Positions 12,010 through 24,603 are shown, numbered from the stretch's first letter. The stretch is 64,000 nt of DNA from Tubiluchus corallicola (GCA_030141605.1 JAQGDQ010000022.1:1122001-1186000); one strand, 5' to 3'. Notes: generated from the letters alone by a model not told the origin. Translations and numbers: made by a program.

Positions 12010-13600
12010 TACTGCAGACGACCAACCAGTACCACAGCAGTTTCACATGCCAGAACACTTTTAAAGATATAAAAATCCACATCATTGAAAACACTCACGG
12101 TGCACACCATAGAAAACAAAGGGAATTAACAGAGAATCCCTTTTGGGCTTAACAGAGAATCCACACTTCGTAGACTGAAATTCAAATATTAATGTATTTT
12201 TATCCATTTTTATATGAATTATTTTCTGCCTATTGCAACTCTTTTACTTCACAATGCTTAATTTGAAGCCTGTGTCTACTCATTCATTCACATGTTCTTA
12301 TAAATAGGCCTGCCATGATGTATTTCCCTCAGTCAACTCTTTTGGCCTGATGAGCATACCATGTATCAAAAGCTAAACATCTAAATTAAATTAATGTTGA
12401 AATATAACTGTGTGTTTTTCTCTAGTGTTTTTGTTACTATATTGTGGATTTGCATCTCATAGATCCACACACCAGAGGTGTTTCCTAATAAACATATATT
12501 ATTCCAGTCATCTCATTCAGCATAGCAGTCACACCTATCAGTGTGAGATTGTCTGGAGTGCTTGGAAGTCTTTTATTTGTCGTAAATCCTGAGTATCTTA
12601 TCCTAGATGATAAATCCCGATCTGGAAAAGGTGCAGACAATTTGTTTTGTTTTTGCACATTTATTTATTTCCTACAGCTAGGCAAAGTGTGATGAGATTA
12701 CATTTCAAAACTTAAAAGTATGAATACAACTTTTATAAATTTAGTTAATTAAATTCAGAATGCTTAGAATAGTCCGAGTGCCTGTTATAACATTGCACAG
12801 GTATGATGCACATGTTTCCATCTAAGCATACAAATACACCATTCACATATAATTGCTTGGTTTTGTTCCATTATTATAGTATAATAATATTATAGAGGCA
12901 CTATCGTGAGTTAACAATGTTTGAGCATCTGCCTTGGCTATAAGTTACATTTTTTATATACAGCAAACGAGGCGACAGCCATTGTCATCTACAGTGTTGA
13001 AGTTTTATAGTTGTCTTTTGTCCTCACTATTCTTGCTTATTTAATAATTCATGTCATTTTGATTGATGGATTGTGAAATACTTCTTTGTGGTACTCTTTA
13101 GGCCTACTCTCACCTTTACTTTCGTAGGCTTTTTGTCATCACAATGTTAAGCTGATAATGATATGTTATAAATTTTTCCATTTATTACCTTCGATGATCT
13201 GGGCTAAACTATGTTAGTCCAATTGGTTTTTATTTTCTTGACCGTGTTAGTTCGTTCAATGTGATATCGTTCAATGTTCATATTAGGAATTTGTTCTTTT
13301 ACCTTTCATCAGTAATCCTCTATGTTTTGTTGATTTGCTAAATATTCTTTTTAGGCATTTAATTTTGTTAATTAATGTTCACTTACTATGCAACTGGATT
13401 CGTGTGTCTTTTCATAGGTGACAGGTTACAAAATTTTTCCACAATTTTGTAGCAGAATATATTAGACAAATGTCTGTTTAAGGTGTCATTGCATTTTGCT
13501 GCATTATCGCGGGAATAGACTTAAAGGTTATATTTTAACAGATGTACTGCATGTACATGTACAGCCCCATATTTGCAACAAATATCCTAAAAAAATTCGC
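12010..13600. other. No gene seen
   Basis: AT-rich sequence between the two remnants of the degenerate cytokine-like copy. A middle exon would be expected here by analogy with the intact gene, but I could not find one. Short ORFs at 11691-12152 and 12410-12592 are not credible genes. Confidence 0.4.
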
Positions 13601-13605
13601 AATCC

Positions 13606-13870
13606 ACACGAGTTGCTTTTGGCAAATTTTGTTAGTGATTGCTTGGACATTGACTCGCAAGATAACTGTTTCACACCAAGTACAATCCTCTTTTGTAAAA
13701 GAAGGCCTCGGTGTCGTTCCGTGTCATTTGAACGACATGCATTTCCGTTACAACTCATTTTATCGTTTTATTAAACGGCTAATGTGAGTGTAACGAATTA
13801 CGTGAATTGAAATGCCGATTTAGAAGGTTTGGTAACAATGTTTTCCTTCAGCTCATATTGTAGCATCATG
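13606..13870 (-). pseudogene. Degenerate copy of the cytokine-like first exon and its leader
   Basis: Nucleotide similarity to 18299-18556 is visible by eye in two blocks: the coding part (for example GGTGTGA..A..TATCTTGCGA) and the upstream leader (13812-13869 against 18498-18556, including tagaagg.ttgg.aacaatgt and tattgtagcatcat). The reading frame corresponding to the intact exon hits a stop early, so the copy is broken. Confidence 0.55.
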
Positions 13871-15211
13871 ATTATGTTATAGGCTAGTTTACACCATTCT
13901 TTTGTGATAATTTTCTCAGAATTTCTGTATACTGTAAAAACTGTTGATTGTTGATCTTGTTTTCGGCGAGAGAACTTGGCGTCATTGATGAGCAAGGTTA
14001 AGAATGGCGCCCAGACTGTTCCTTGAGTGAATTGGTGATAGGCTTTGTTTCTCGCTCGAATCTGTTTCATTCGCCATGCTAACTATCTCTGTTTAACCCG
14101 CACAGGGAGGATTTATACACATCCAGACGTGGCTGAGATATTGCTGCCAAATCAATGGCTCATTTGTTCTCAAGGCCCAGCCTTGATAATGAGTAAAGTC
14201 CCGGTCTTGCTACAACCATCCAAGTTGAATAGGACCTGCAGTTGAGTGCTGAATTCTGGTTTGCAGGGTTCTAGAAAAACATCGTTGCGTTGATTCTATG
14301 ATATCTTCTCTACCCATGGTCAACGCCAAGTCACTAATGCTGAGCTTAATAAATCCCAGAATGTATGGCCACATTGCAGTTAGTTTGGCTACGTACATTT
14401 TCTAATATTTTAAGCTTACATAATGTATTTTAGTTTCTGTCATTGTCATGTTTCTGTATTACAATCTACCAATTGATATTTTTAAGTCTGTTGTGAGCCG
14501 GATTTTGTCACATTTACTGCTTCTTTCGGTTATTTTCTACTGCTTTGCATCGTGTATTTTGTGGAGTTTGCCGCTGCACCACTTTTTGTTCAGGGACTGT
14601 AAGTTGATGCAGAGGCTAATTCATATTACAACTGAGACATCAATGTATTTTTGTTTAGGTAGTGTTTCTGTGGTAAATTACATTGCTTTCCATTGAGTGA
14701 TAAAAAATTATCACAAAAATTGTACAAAAGTGCAAAGGAAAATTCCTGAATCAAGTGATTCAAATCTTTTATTTCATAAAACGATAAAAGAACAAATAAG
14801 ATTTACTTTAAAAATTGCAAATAACTTTGATGGTCATAATTTTATTTTATAAGACAAATAGAAGCTATGCAGGAAGCAAAAAAAACTTATAATAATAAAA
14901 TTGGAAAAAATTCACAAAATGCCTTTGCAAAGTACAAAAATTACAGCTATAAATTTAGTAACGAATATGTGTAAATTAATGCTCTGAATTTAAATAAGCT
15001 ACTGTAGTAAGAAAATTGTAAAAGTGGCTTGTTGTTTGTAGATTAACTTGTAGTAATAAAAAAAGTTGGAAAACAATTCACAAAATGCCTTTTCAATGTA
15101 CAAGGAACTATAAACTCAATATGTAATAAATAAATTAATGCTCAGAATTTAATTGAGCTGTTGTAGTAAGAAAATTATAAAATTGGTATGACGTTTAGTG
15201 TTTTTTGCTGT
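13871..15211. other. No gene seen; A/T-rich downstream region
   Basis: Lies 3' of the intact cytokine-like gene (which is on the minus strand). ORFs at 14045-14245, 14210-14398 and 14448-14696 show no domains. Segments near 14760-15010 and 15060-15190 resemble each other (ggaaaa.aattcacaaaatgcctttgcaa / ttttcaa), a short degenerate direct repeat. Confidence 0.35.
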
Positions 15212-18200
15212 TTAGTTAGATGTGGGTATAGCGCCTGACTTTATCTTACGATAAATCTCCTTTACGAACTGCATATGTCCCATGATATTGCACATCATCT
15301 GGTATGCCCTAATGAGCTTCTCGTCACTTTCATCTGGACTTTTTGGCTTTACATTTGGGTCAAAGTGCGGCAGTTCTCTCCCAGTAACAATTTTTGCAGG
15401 TTTATATATGGCAGGGATCAAGTTATGCATCTCATCAGTTATCCTAGACAAGGAATAATTGTGGTCTGACGAACCTGCCTTATTTGCTTCAGCCAGAAAA
15501 GCATGAATATTTACTATATTATGGTAGATCAACTGGACCGCATTAAAAGCCTAAATAGAAAGTTGTTATTATTAGCTAAGCGATTTTAATTTAAATTATT
15601 ATAAAGCTTTGGTAATTTTGGTCTTGATAATATATTTTTTTAATTCAACCTATTAGTTAAATGATGTTGCAATTCCGAAGTTGAAAGCCTGATTGATGAA
15701 GTCTGTGATACAAACAGACTTTTAATTTTAATTTCAGTACAGACAAGTTAGCTGTGTCAGTAGTCTTTACAGGCAAAAGCACAAGTGGATATTAAATTCT
15801 GTTAAAAATAAATATATTTTATAGGAGTCATCAACAACGTAAAAGTTTCACCTGCCAGTTTGAGTTTATGTCTGGTGTGTTAGGAAATCCTTCATCTTTA
15901 ATTAGTCCAGGGCAGATATCGTGGTCTGGACGACAAAAACTGATCTGTAAAGTTGAAACATTGTTTTGTTGCTTGTTAGTGATGTGTATCTAATTAGTGT
16001 GGCTATTAAACCGATATTTATATAGACTGACCAAGGTGAACAACGCAACGCGAAAAGAACTGACCCGAAAAGAACTATTGTTTTGTTGCATAATTACGAG
16101 GTATGTTGAGATTTGTGGCTGTTAAGTTGAGGCTGATAAAATCAGAAAACCACATTTATAACAAATTTTTGAGCTGTTTTAGGTATCCTTGAAGTGTGTT
16201 GAGAGGTTACAATTATAAAGAATAGTCTCTTGCAAACAGTTTCAATGGTAAGAGACGGCAAAACTATTAAATGATTGTTATGTATGTAGGATTATCCATT
16301 TCTTTTGCGAGAGAAAATAGCAAAATGATTATTTTGAGCTCACTGTCGGACTTATAGGACCAAAATTATAAATTGAAGATTGTGCAAGATGATTTAATCT
16401 GCAGCATGAACAATAGTTACAATACCGAATGTTAACTGCAATGCAACTGTAATGTTAAGTAATGCGAATGCGTGTGTACTGTAATCTGCACAGTACTTAC
16501 ACCAGGAACCGAAAAACGTTTGCTAACCTCGATTTTTCTTACCGTAGGTCAACACTTTCCAGATCTGAATTAACCTTTAAGCAAAATAAGCACATGCTTA
16601 GGGCCTCAGGAGAATATATGTATAATATAATATGTATATATATATATATGATATTAAATGGACCAACATCGATTTCTGTCAACTGTTAAGCATTTGTCAC
16701 TCATATCAATTTCTTTAAGAAGCGAAAGTGTTTGCATTGTGGTTGGTAGGGTAAGTTTCGCTCATTATAATATTATACTGTCTTTTGCAATAAGCTCCTT
16801 TATATGTTTATTGAAATCCAGTCGGCATGTAGATATGCTAAATGGCTGTCCTTTTATAAGATTTAGAGTCCTTTTAATCTAATATCCCTTTTTATGCAAT
16901 GTAAAGCTGATGCCTCGCATTTACTGTAAATAAATCTGCAATTTTTTTCATTACGAAAAATAAAATATCATTTTACAGTTTAGTATTGTTTTTATCCTGA
17001 ATTACACATATATAGGAGTACCATCAGCTTTACAGTGCTTAGGGCCTCTTGAGGTCTTAATCCGGCGCTGACGCCTACCACGTGTCTTTCGTGTAAGTAG
17101 GTGCTAAGAAGTTATTTGACAGTAAAAACTAACCAATGTCCACTCACTCTGACTCAAGGTCAACAAAATTTGTACCATTTTATAAAAAACTACTATTGAA
17201 TGAAATCTGCAAATTATAAGACCCTAACTTTGGGTTTATTAGAGACTGTAGCAGAAAGTTGTAATGAACTAACAGCAAAAACGAACATGTCCATTCACCT
17301 CGACACTTTAGTCCAAGATCATGACGTACTAAACGGTTGCCCTTGAGATTATATTGCACGTGCTTGAAAGACAAGTTTCGCGACTCTAACTGCTGCACTT
17401 GGCATAAATTTATTTAAATTACATTTTTGACTTTCTGGAAAATACTTATCTGTAAGAGGAGTTGAATGACAAAACCATTTGCCCTAATTTTGTCATTTGC
17501 ACCTCAAGCTGGGCAATGCCCACTTTTTGCAACATTTTTTCCCAATTTACCTCCACCCTACCTCCATATTTGTAAAAAGAAGCCTTAAACCTAGCTCAAA
17601 GCCCTGGGAGGAGTTGAGTAATAATCATAAACCTGGCCGACGTCCACTGTCTTTGACCTTTCGATCCACACCGTGCATACCTTGCATTCAAGTATGTAAT
17701 TCTAGGAGTCTAGGTAGTGTACCTTCGTGCAGAGCAAACGGCTTCAAAACAAAATGATTCTGTAATGGCTTGCAGTATCTTTATGAAAAGAAATCCTAAG
17801 AGCATGTAAGCGGCTTAAAGGTTAACAAAAAAACTTCAAGCTCGAGATTGCAAGTTTACTTTAACTCATTCTCAGTTGACTGTTAATGCGATTTTTCAAT
17901 CTATCAGGTGGATTTGTGAAAAGTGATGCAGAAATTAGATACTTTCTCGCTCGATGCAGTTAACATACTCTTTCGATTTTGATATGCTAGCGTAAATAGG
18001 TCAGCTACTCATTCATTTGCAGAACTAAACATTTAGGTTTATTCTTATTTGTAGGTTCTCCTTATCAGTGATGCAATTCTGGCATTTTTAATTTTACATA
18101 AAGTGTGCAAAAAGAGATTTTATGGTCAAATGTTAGTGTTTTTTTCTTTTTGGACACACTTCAAAGCTTGTTGATTCTGACTTGATTTGTTGTTATTATT

Positions 18201-18433
18201 CAAACAGATTTAAATGCAGTTTTTAACAGTCTTACGGTTCTTAGCCATATTTATATTAAATATCACAAAATAATGCGGAATTGCACATCTGTCGTTACCT
18301 TTGGCAAAAGTGAGTCAGTGAGTTCTTGGGCATGCTTGTATGCATCAGTAGATCGCAAGATAGCTTTCTCACACCCATCGTCGGATGACTCATCATTGTT
18401 TACAGAATCTTCATTTCCTGAACGATTTGCCAT
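15212..18433 (-). CDS. Putative class I helical cytokine-like protein (LIF/CNTF-type), three exons
   Basis: Proposed exons, all with GT..AG borders and phase-0 introns: 18433-18299 (45 aa), 15944-15852 (31 aa) and 15550-15212 (112 aa plus stop), 188 aa in total. I see no signal peptide, as in vertebrate CNTF. Predicted layout: acidic N-terminus; helix A about residues 22-44; loop with CPGL and GFPNTPD; helix B about 75-98 spanning the exon 2/3 border (NWQ then AFNAVQLIYHNIVNIHAFL); helix C about 110-122; a Pro-rich loop (NVKPKSP); helix D about 151-177 (AYQMMCNIMGHMQFVKEIY). Size, four amphipathic helices, phase-0 introns and a large last exon holding helices B-D are what LIF/CNTF-family genes show; the DGMP-loop to helix B segment of CNTF looks similar. 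The exon 1 ATG follows an in-frame TAG. Two broken paralogues share the pattern. The gene looks real; the cytokine assignment is inference. Another four-helix protein is possible. Confidence 0.55.
16000..18290. other. Intron 1 of the cytokine-like gene; short repeats only
   Basis: Contains an AT microsatellite near 16620-16650, an inverted pair gtaaagctgatg (about 16901) / catcagctttac (about 17024), and the phrase gcttagggcctc twice (about 16597 and 17038). These suggest one or two eroded mobile elements that I cannot name. Confidence 0.4.
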
Positions 18434-18819
18434 TCTAGCACAACTCTTTTTATTAAAAAACTAATGTGAGCACATTAATGTAAAAATAAAATGTATTGAC
18501 GATTTTAGAAGGCTTGGAAACAATGTATTCTTACAGTTTGTATTGTAGCATCATCGTTCGACGCCATTACACTCGTACCTCCTACTTTTTTCTAAGCTGT
18601 CATTCCTTATTCGCACCCTAAAGCAATTTTAGGTAATATTTCAGGTCTTTACGCGATTTAATTCCAGATTGTTGTTATTCATTACTTACCGAAAACAAGA
18701 AGCTCCGCGTGAGCGTCTTGTGCATAAACGAACGCGGCAGGACATAGCGTGCCCTGAACCACGTATGTGTCTGTGTTTGTGGGTATTCCTGTTCTTGTTC
18801 CTCCTGTTCAATACTCATC

Positions 18820-19290
18820 GTTATCACCATTATTATTATCATCATCATAATTTTTGGTGGTCGTTGTCGTTGTGCTGCTGTCATTGTCAATGTTGTTGTT
18901 GATGATGATGATGATGATGATGTTGTTGTGGTTGTGGTTGTGGATGGCGCGGTTGTGATTGTTGTTGTTGCGGTTGTGGTTGTGGTTGTTGTTGTTGTTG
19001 CTGCTCTTACTGACAGATGGTTGTTTCATTATCGTTGACTTTGCTCTTGTTCTTGTTCGTATTCTTGCTGTTGTTTTCCTTTTTGTCATTGTTATGGTTT
19101 TTCTTGTAATTGTTCTTCTTGAATTTGTTATCCTTCTCGGTTTGTTTCTTGCTTCTTGTCTTGCTTCTTTTTGTTTGTTGTTGTGGTTGTTATTCCCATT
19201 TCATACTAGTCATCATCACTATGATTGTCATGGTTACTGTGATCATTGTCGTCATCGTTGGTAATCATTTTTATTATCATCACCAACAGT
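18820..19290. repeat. Low-complexity trinucleotide region (ATC/GTT/TTG)
   Basis: Runs of tta/atc, gatgat and gttgtt/ttg repeats, including (GAT)n near 18901-18922. Asn/His-rich and Leu/Val-rich ORFs on the two strands are products of the repeat. Confidence 0.9.
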
Positions 19291-19609
19291 GACAGTTACC
19301 GATGACAAAAGCATCTTGAAAAATTACTTTTCGTTTTGTTTTGGAATGATTCGTTACTTATGGGATTTATATATGTAATTTTCTCTTTGGATTTCACCTA
19401 ACAATCCCCACCCACCCTATGCAGACAATGGGTGGAGACTTTCAGGTAAAATCCAAAAAGCAAACTGACGAGAAAAACATGAAATTAAGGCGTGCAGTAA
19501 GTGGCAAAAAAGATTTAATGATCATATTTCGTAAGTGCACAAATCCCTATTATATATATATTTTAGCTCCTGGTTATCAACAACATTAGTATCATACTCA
19601 CTGTTATCT

Positions 19610-19745
19610 TTGTTAACCGTAATAAATGGTTTCAATCTGTCTATGGAAAAAGTTCTGAGTTCACCATTGACGTTTTCAAGGTGAGATGTTTGAATGAGCG
19701 ATCAAACATAGTATAGGGTCCTCATATGGTACCTCCAAGACCTTT
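19610..19745 (-). mobile_element. Remnant of a Ty3/gypsy retrotransposon integrase
   Basis: On the minus strand, frames over this stretch read VPYEDP, FDRSFKHLTL and then NGELRTFSIDRLKP, the order found at the C-terminus of Ty3/gypsy integrases. The pieces lie in different frames, so the copy is broken. No reverse transcriptase, protease or paired LTR is recognisable around it; the region up to about 20100 may hold more eroded sequence. Confidence 0.6.
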
Positions 19746-20926
19746 TTCACTCTATCTACATGAAAGCAAGACCCATACTTGCTTTCATTCGTGCACCCTT
19801 GCTGCTACAAAAGGTTGCGTGGGCACAGTGTGCTGTCGTTTACCTTCTAGTATGCAGAAACATACTTCTTTAGAGACTTACAAAGCCGCTGCACTTATAA
19901 CTTTTCATTTATTGCATAGCTTTTTTACTAATTCAGAATGATTATGCATATAACTTTGATATTGATGAGTGGACCTGTCTATCCTCAGCTTCAGAAACTT
20001 TCTCTGTCTACTTCGCATCAGTTTATATAGAAGTCAATCTCCTACCTGTTACTTATCCACTTCGCGCCGTGTGGCGCATGGGCTGTTTCTAACACAACTT
20101 CTTTCCTAATGTGATACCCGTCTTGTCTTTAGAATATGTTATTTTTACGCCTTTGAAACATTTCTATCTTGAGATAGTTCCAATTCAACATCTCCATTGT
20201 GATTTTCCATGTTTCAGAACCATACGTTAAGACAGAGTCTATTGAGGCCTAAATTTTAGTTTCAGCTTTGTATTTCGGCTAGTATTATTGAAAATTCTGT
20301 GTCACAGGTGTACCAGGAAAATTTTCTCCCGAATTTTGCTGCAGGTTAATGCGTGTTAGAGAGCTACTGGGAATAAAGAGCCGAAAAAAAACTTACAGAA
20401 CTTTAAGTTATCATCAGGAAAAACTGTGTATTACTGATCTAACCTACATGTTGAGTGACATGACTGACAATTTCCGACTAAAATTCGTGATTCCGGCCAT
20501 AACCAGCTTTGAATTTCAAGTGACTTTCAACGACTCGTAAAATTTTATCTGACAAATTTAACTGGCAGGCCTTAAATGTACATACAGTATTTGGAGCTAC
20601 TCTTATTGGTAACCGTGTAAATCTGGACTTTAACAGTTGTGGAATGTGTTCTTGTATTGATGATACAACTAATTAGCTGCCGAATGTAATACTGCCATGC
20701 TTGTTTGTTAAATTTTGATGTACATTTTTTATTAACTGGTTGCTATTTATAACTGGCATTGGGCTTTTCGTTTTGGCTTTGGGTGGCATTAAGCAGAGAT
20801 AACTCATAAATTTCTGTTAGTGAGCTGTCATTACAATATACATATTTTGACCTTGCCGTTCCGTAAACTATTCTTATGATTATATGTGTTTTTGGCTGTT
20901 CGTGCTTGTAGTTTTCTTGCATGCCT

Positions 20927-21580
20927 TGAAATGACATAGAGACAAAGAGAATATACTACTAGAAAGTGATTTAGAGATAAATTAGTGTCCTACTAGAAAC
21001 TGATGTAGAGACAAACTGTGTATGGCTACTAGAAACAGATGTTGTGACATACTGAGCCTACTACTAGATGTATCACAGAGATAAACTGGACGTGCTACAA
21101 AAAGCGACATAAAGACAAAGTGAACATGCTCCTTGAAAGTGAAGTAGAGACAATCTGACTAAAAGTGATGCAGAAAAACTATGTGTACTGCTAGAAAGTG
21201 ACATTGCTAGAAAGTGCTACTTGAAACAGACGTAGAGGCAAACTGAAAGTGTTCCTAGAATTTAACATAAAAACAAACTAAACATGCTGACAGAAGTGAC
21301 AGCAAAAACTAAAATTGCTACTTGAAAGTAATGTAAAGACAAAATGGAACATCCTACTAGAAGTAATGCAAATGCAAACTGAATGTGCTACCTGAAAGTG
21401 ACACAGGAACAAACTGCATGAACACGGCATTAGAAGTGATGCAGAAATACGCTACACATGCTAATAGAAATAATGTAAATACAAACTCAGGCTGTTAGTA
21501 AAGATAGATGTAAAGACAAAGTGGAATGTGCTGCTATAAAATGATGTAGAGACGAACTAAACGTGGTATTAGAAAGTGAT
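20927..21580 (+). repeat. Degenerate minisatellite, period about 36 bp
   Basis: Roughly 18 diverged copies of a unit like ctagaaagtgatgtagaga followed by caaactgaacgtgctac. The start of one copy at 20991 and the next at 21027 set the period; several copies are shortened. No ORF runs through it. Confidence 0.85.
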
Positions 21581-21787
21581 TTTAGCATTTGTTTTATTAT
21601 TTTATAAGAGGCGCACATAGGACACAAGAAATTTAACTTTATATAACTATAATTGATTAAAGGCTACCATAAGCAATCCACAAAAACTTTCATAAGTATT
21701 ACATAGTTGCGTATTACTGTTCAGAGTGTAAACTAAATTGTATGAAAATTTCAGATATGAAAACTGCATTTTGCCTTTTGCCATCTA

Positions 21788-22091
21788 TTAATTTTTACTT
21801 TTTACTATGCTGCCTGACTTTATCATACCATAAATAGCCTGGACAAATAGCATATGTTTCATGATATTGCGCATCATCTGGTATGTCTTGAAATCTTTGT
21901 CATAAGTAGTCGATGGACTCTTTGGCATCACACTCGGGTTGAATGCGGCCAGTTCTTTTCCAGTAACTATTGATGCTAATGACCAAACTCACAGTGTGAT
22001 CTGGGTTCGGTGAATTTAAAGCCTCAGTTTCGACCAGAAAAGCATATATGTTTACTGCATTATGATAGATCAACTCAACCGCTTTGAAAGC
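21788..22091 (-). pseudogene. Frameshifted third copy of the cytokine-like last exon
   Basis: An acceptor (tgttattcag) precedes AFKAVELIYHNAVNIYAFL, matching helix B of the intact gene. After VSLVI the frame breaks and resumes shifted as SIVTGKEL, FNPSVMPKSP, TYQMMRNIMKHMLFV and IYGMIKSGSI, ending in TAA at 21788. The exon is 304 nt against 339 nt in the intact copy, so a net 35-nt deletion explains the frameshift. Apart from this it is better preserved than the 11.8-kb copy, so a sequencing or assembly error or an altered splice is possible. No partner exons 1 or 2 were found upstream to 24 kb. Confidence 0.6.
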
Positions 22092-22783
22092 CTGAATAAC
22101 AAACCATATATGATTAGATGAATTCTGTGTATTACATTCTATGTATTGTTCTAGTTATGTTAATTATTGCCTTAGAATAGTCTGACTCTATTGCTAACTA
22201 CCAGTCCAGTCATAATTGTGACTGAATGGTATGCTGCTTCCATCCGTGAACGCAACAGACACAGTACTCCTGTGCACGAATTGTTTTAGTATTGGTGTAC
22301 AAAGATTTTATCTATCTATCTATCTGTTTCAAAATGGAAGCTACAATTGTGTTTCTGCATACAAACATGAAACCTGAAAGAAAAGTTATCCAGCTTAAAG
22401 CTAGATTGCTATTTGTTGGAGCTGAATATAACTTTTAGTATCAATTGGTGTTGTATTACGACCAGCATATAATTACAGTTGTTTTAGGTAAGGCACTAAA
22501 TGTGTTAACGTTAAAGTTTTGTCACTAGCGAGCACGCAATTTAAGATAACCATTAAAAACTAGTTACTACGCTTAACTCATCAGATCTGCTACAAAATTA
22601 TTAATTATGTAAAAATTGCTCAAAATAAATTTATATCTTTTGTATAATTATGTAGCTTTTCCAACGTAAAATAAATACAGTAGTATCAAAATTCTAACAA
22701 CAGTTCTGTTTTTATAGAACGCTTCAACGCAAGAGTTGATAAATTCATCATTTTTACAGTTAATATTATTGTTGCAGAGATCC

Positions 22784-23229
22784 ACTAGAATGTTCTATAG
22801 TATAGTAGAACCAATCTTCTTACCTTATAGAAGCACTCGAAGTTTCGAGAAGTTTCTATACGCGATGCGCGTAGTAGTTTCTTGATTGTTCATGCCCTGA
22901 TATATATAAGGCGGAGCTGGCCACTCAAGTTTATTCTCGTATTCTCAGATACGCTCTCTCACTTTCACGTTTCCAGATTATCAGTTCATCATCATCATCA
23001 TCATACGCCCGTCGCGTCTATTGTAGACATTGGGCAGGCAGAATTCTAAAATAAAAGAAATCTGCTTTCAGACAGGTAAACGCAGCAGTAATCCACCAAA
23101 AAAACTACACACTGCTACGCCAGTGGCTTGTCAGCACCACTTCCGTCGGAAGATTATCACTTGACTGTACATCTTTTGCATTCCTTCATACTTTTGTGTT
23201 GTAAAATAAACTAGTTTAATTTGACAACG
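22784..23229 (+). mobile_element. LTR-like block (possible solo LTR)
   Basis: Begins TGTTCTATAG and is compositionally unlike its AT-rich surroundings. It contains a TATA-like tatatataag at 22901-22910, a GC-richer downstream stretch with a short (ATC)n at about 22988-23005, and AATAAA at 23215-23220, the order expected of an LTR. Clear target duplications and a partner LTR were not found, so ends are approximate. Confidence 0.35.
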
Positions 23230-24603
23230 TATTTTGACAAACGAATACAATTTGACTTGTATTAGTTTTATAAACAAAAATGGCATTGTTATTGGAAATT
23301 ACATCATCAATTGTTAGTATTTTACACTCACTATATAGAAGTCTGACATTTTGCTTCTCTGCTTGGCAAATGTTAATGAGGCTATGGATGAAAGCACGAA
23401 ACCTAATGTATGTGCCATGGCTCCAAGAGCCTTCCTAAGTATCCTAACTTTAAATGAATGTATGGTTATTGTTTTGGAATACTGTATGTTATCTTCTGTA
23501 GCATGAATATGGTTATAAGATACAATACATCTATGATTTATACATGGGCCCAGTGTAATATAATCAATTCGTAATATGTTTAGAGGTTATTCTTGTGAAT
23601 AAAGTTAGTATTGATCCACATACCTGTTAAATCAGCAAATATCTTTTATGTCTAAAGATGTTTGAGTGAGTTTTAATGACAGGAATAAGCATAACTAGTT
23701 GCATGCAATGTTTTCATATTTTGCAAGCTATTGAACTGAGAAGTCTGAAATCGATTTTTCCAACATTTTCCTTTAGAATCCATTGCGTCATCATTCCACT
23801 GACATTCCACATGGGTTAGTTCACTGACCCATATAATTATAATTTCTTTCAAATCAACTTCAAGGTCTTCTGTGGTTTACCTTTCTCAGTGTTTAATCTT
23901 TGAAGCATGCATGTACAACTTTACCTATGAGGCTGTTAAATAGTTAATATAATGGAACAAAAATCGAATGTCATTGTACTTTGTTTGATACTCAATGGCT
24001 GCTTTGACATCAATTTGTGCTTTGTGGCAACAGATTTCGCTGGCTTCACAAATAAGAATAACAAATAGAATTTTTCAAATATTTTTAAATGCACGATGCA
24101 TTCATTAAAATTGCCACCATCCTTAACTTTAATGCAAATTGCCATTGATTGTAGCTAAAATCACCTACAGGTGTTTCAGATTTCCTACATATTTGACATA
24201 TTTATTTTTCCTCAATAAGCATGTTACAGTCAATTCTTGGGTAACCAAAAGAAACCGCCTTTAAGTGATAAAACACCATATTACTTCACATACAAATGCA
24301 TGCATGAGTTGAACAAAATAGTTTTCAAAATACAGAGTGCAACAGCTACACAAACTAAATGGAACAACATAAAAAAAATAAAAAATATTGATCGACAACA
24401 TTATCAGTAACTTACAAGTATCAGCTTACATATAGACCACGACCAGTACAACATGATGCACATTAAATGTTGCTAAATAGACAGGATATAATCTATACCA
24501 GCTTTATACAACAGATGACATAAGTAACTAACTCCGAAAACGATTACAGCGTCAACTACACAAAATTCTATATGATATCTTATCTATAAGATAGGATAAT
24601 GAT
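23230..24603. other. UBR5 3' flank; no gene seen
   Basis: AT-rich. It should contain the UBR5 3' UTR on the minus strand. The nearest clear AATAAA on that strand is the complement of 24201-24206, about 400 bases past the stop codon. An ORF at 23936-24145 has no recognisable features. Confidence 0.4.

Noticed and set aside
11691-12152. 153-codon plus-strand ORF
   Set aside because: It is the antisense shadow of the degenerate cytokine-like exon at 11784-12003.
18273-18464. Plus-strand ORF of 63 codons
   Set aside because: Antisense shadow of the cytokine-like exon 1 (18433-18299), which has a start codon, a donor and a paralogous remnant.
18808-19089. Asn/His-rich minus-strand ORF
   Set aside because: Low-complexity trinucleotide repeats; not evidence of a gene.
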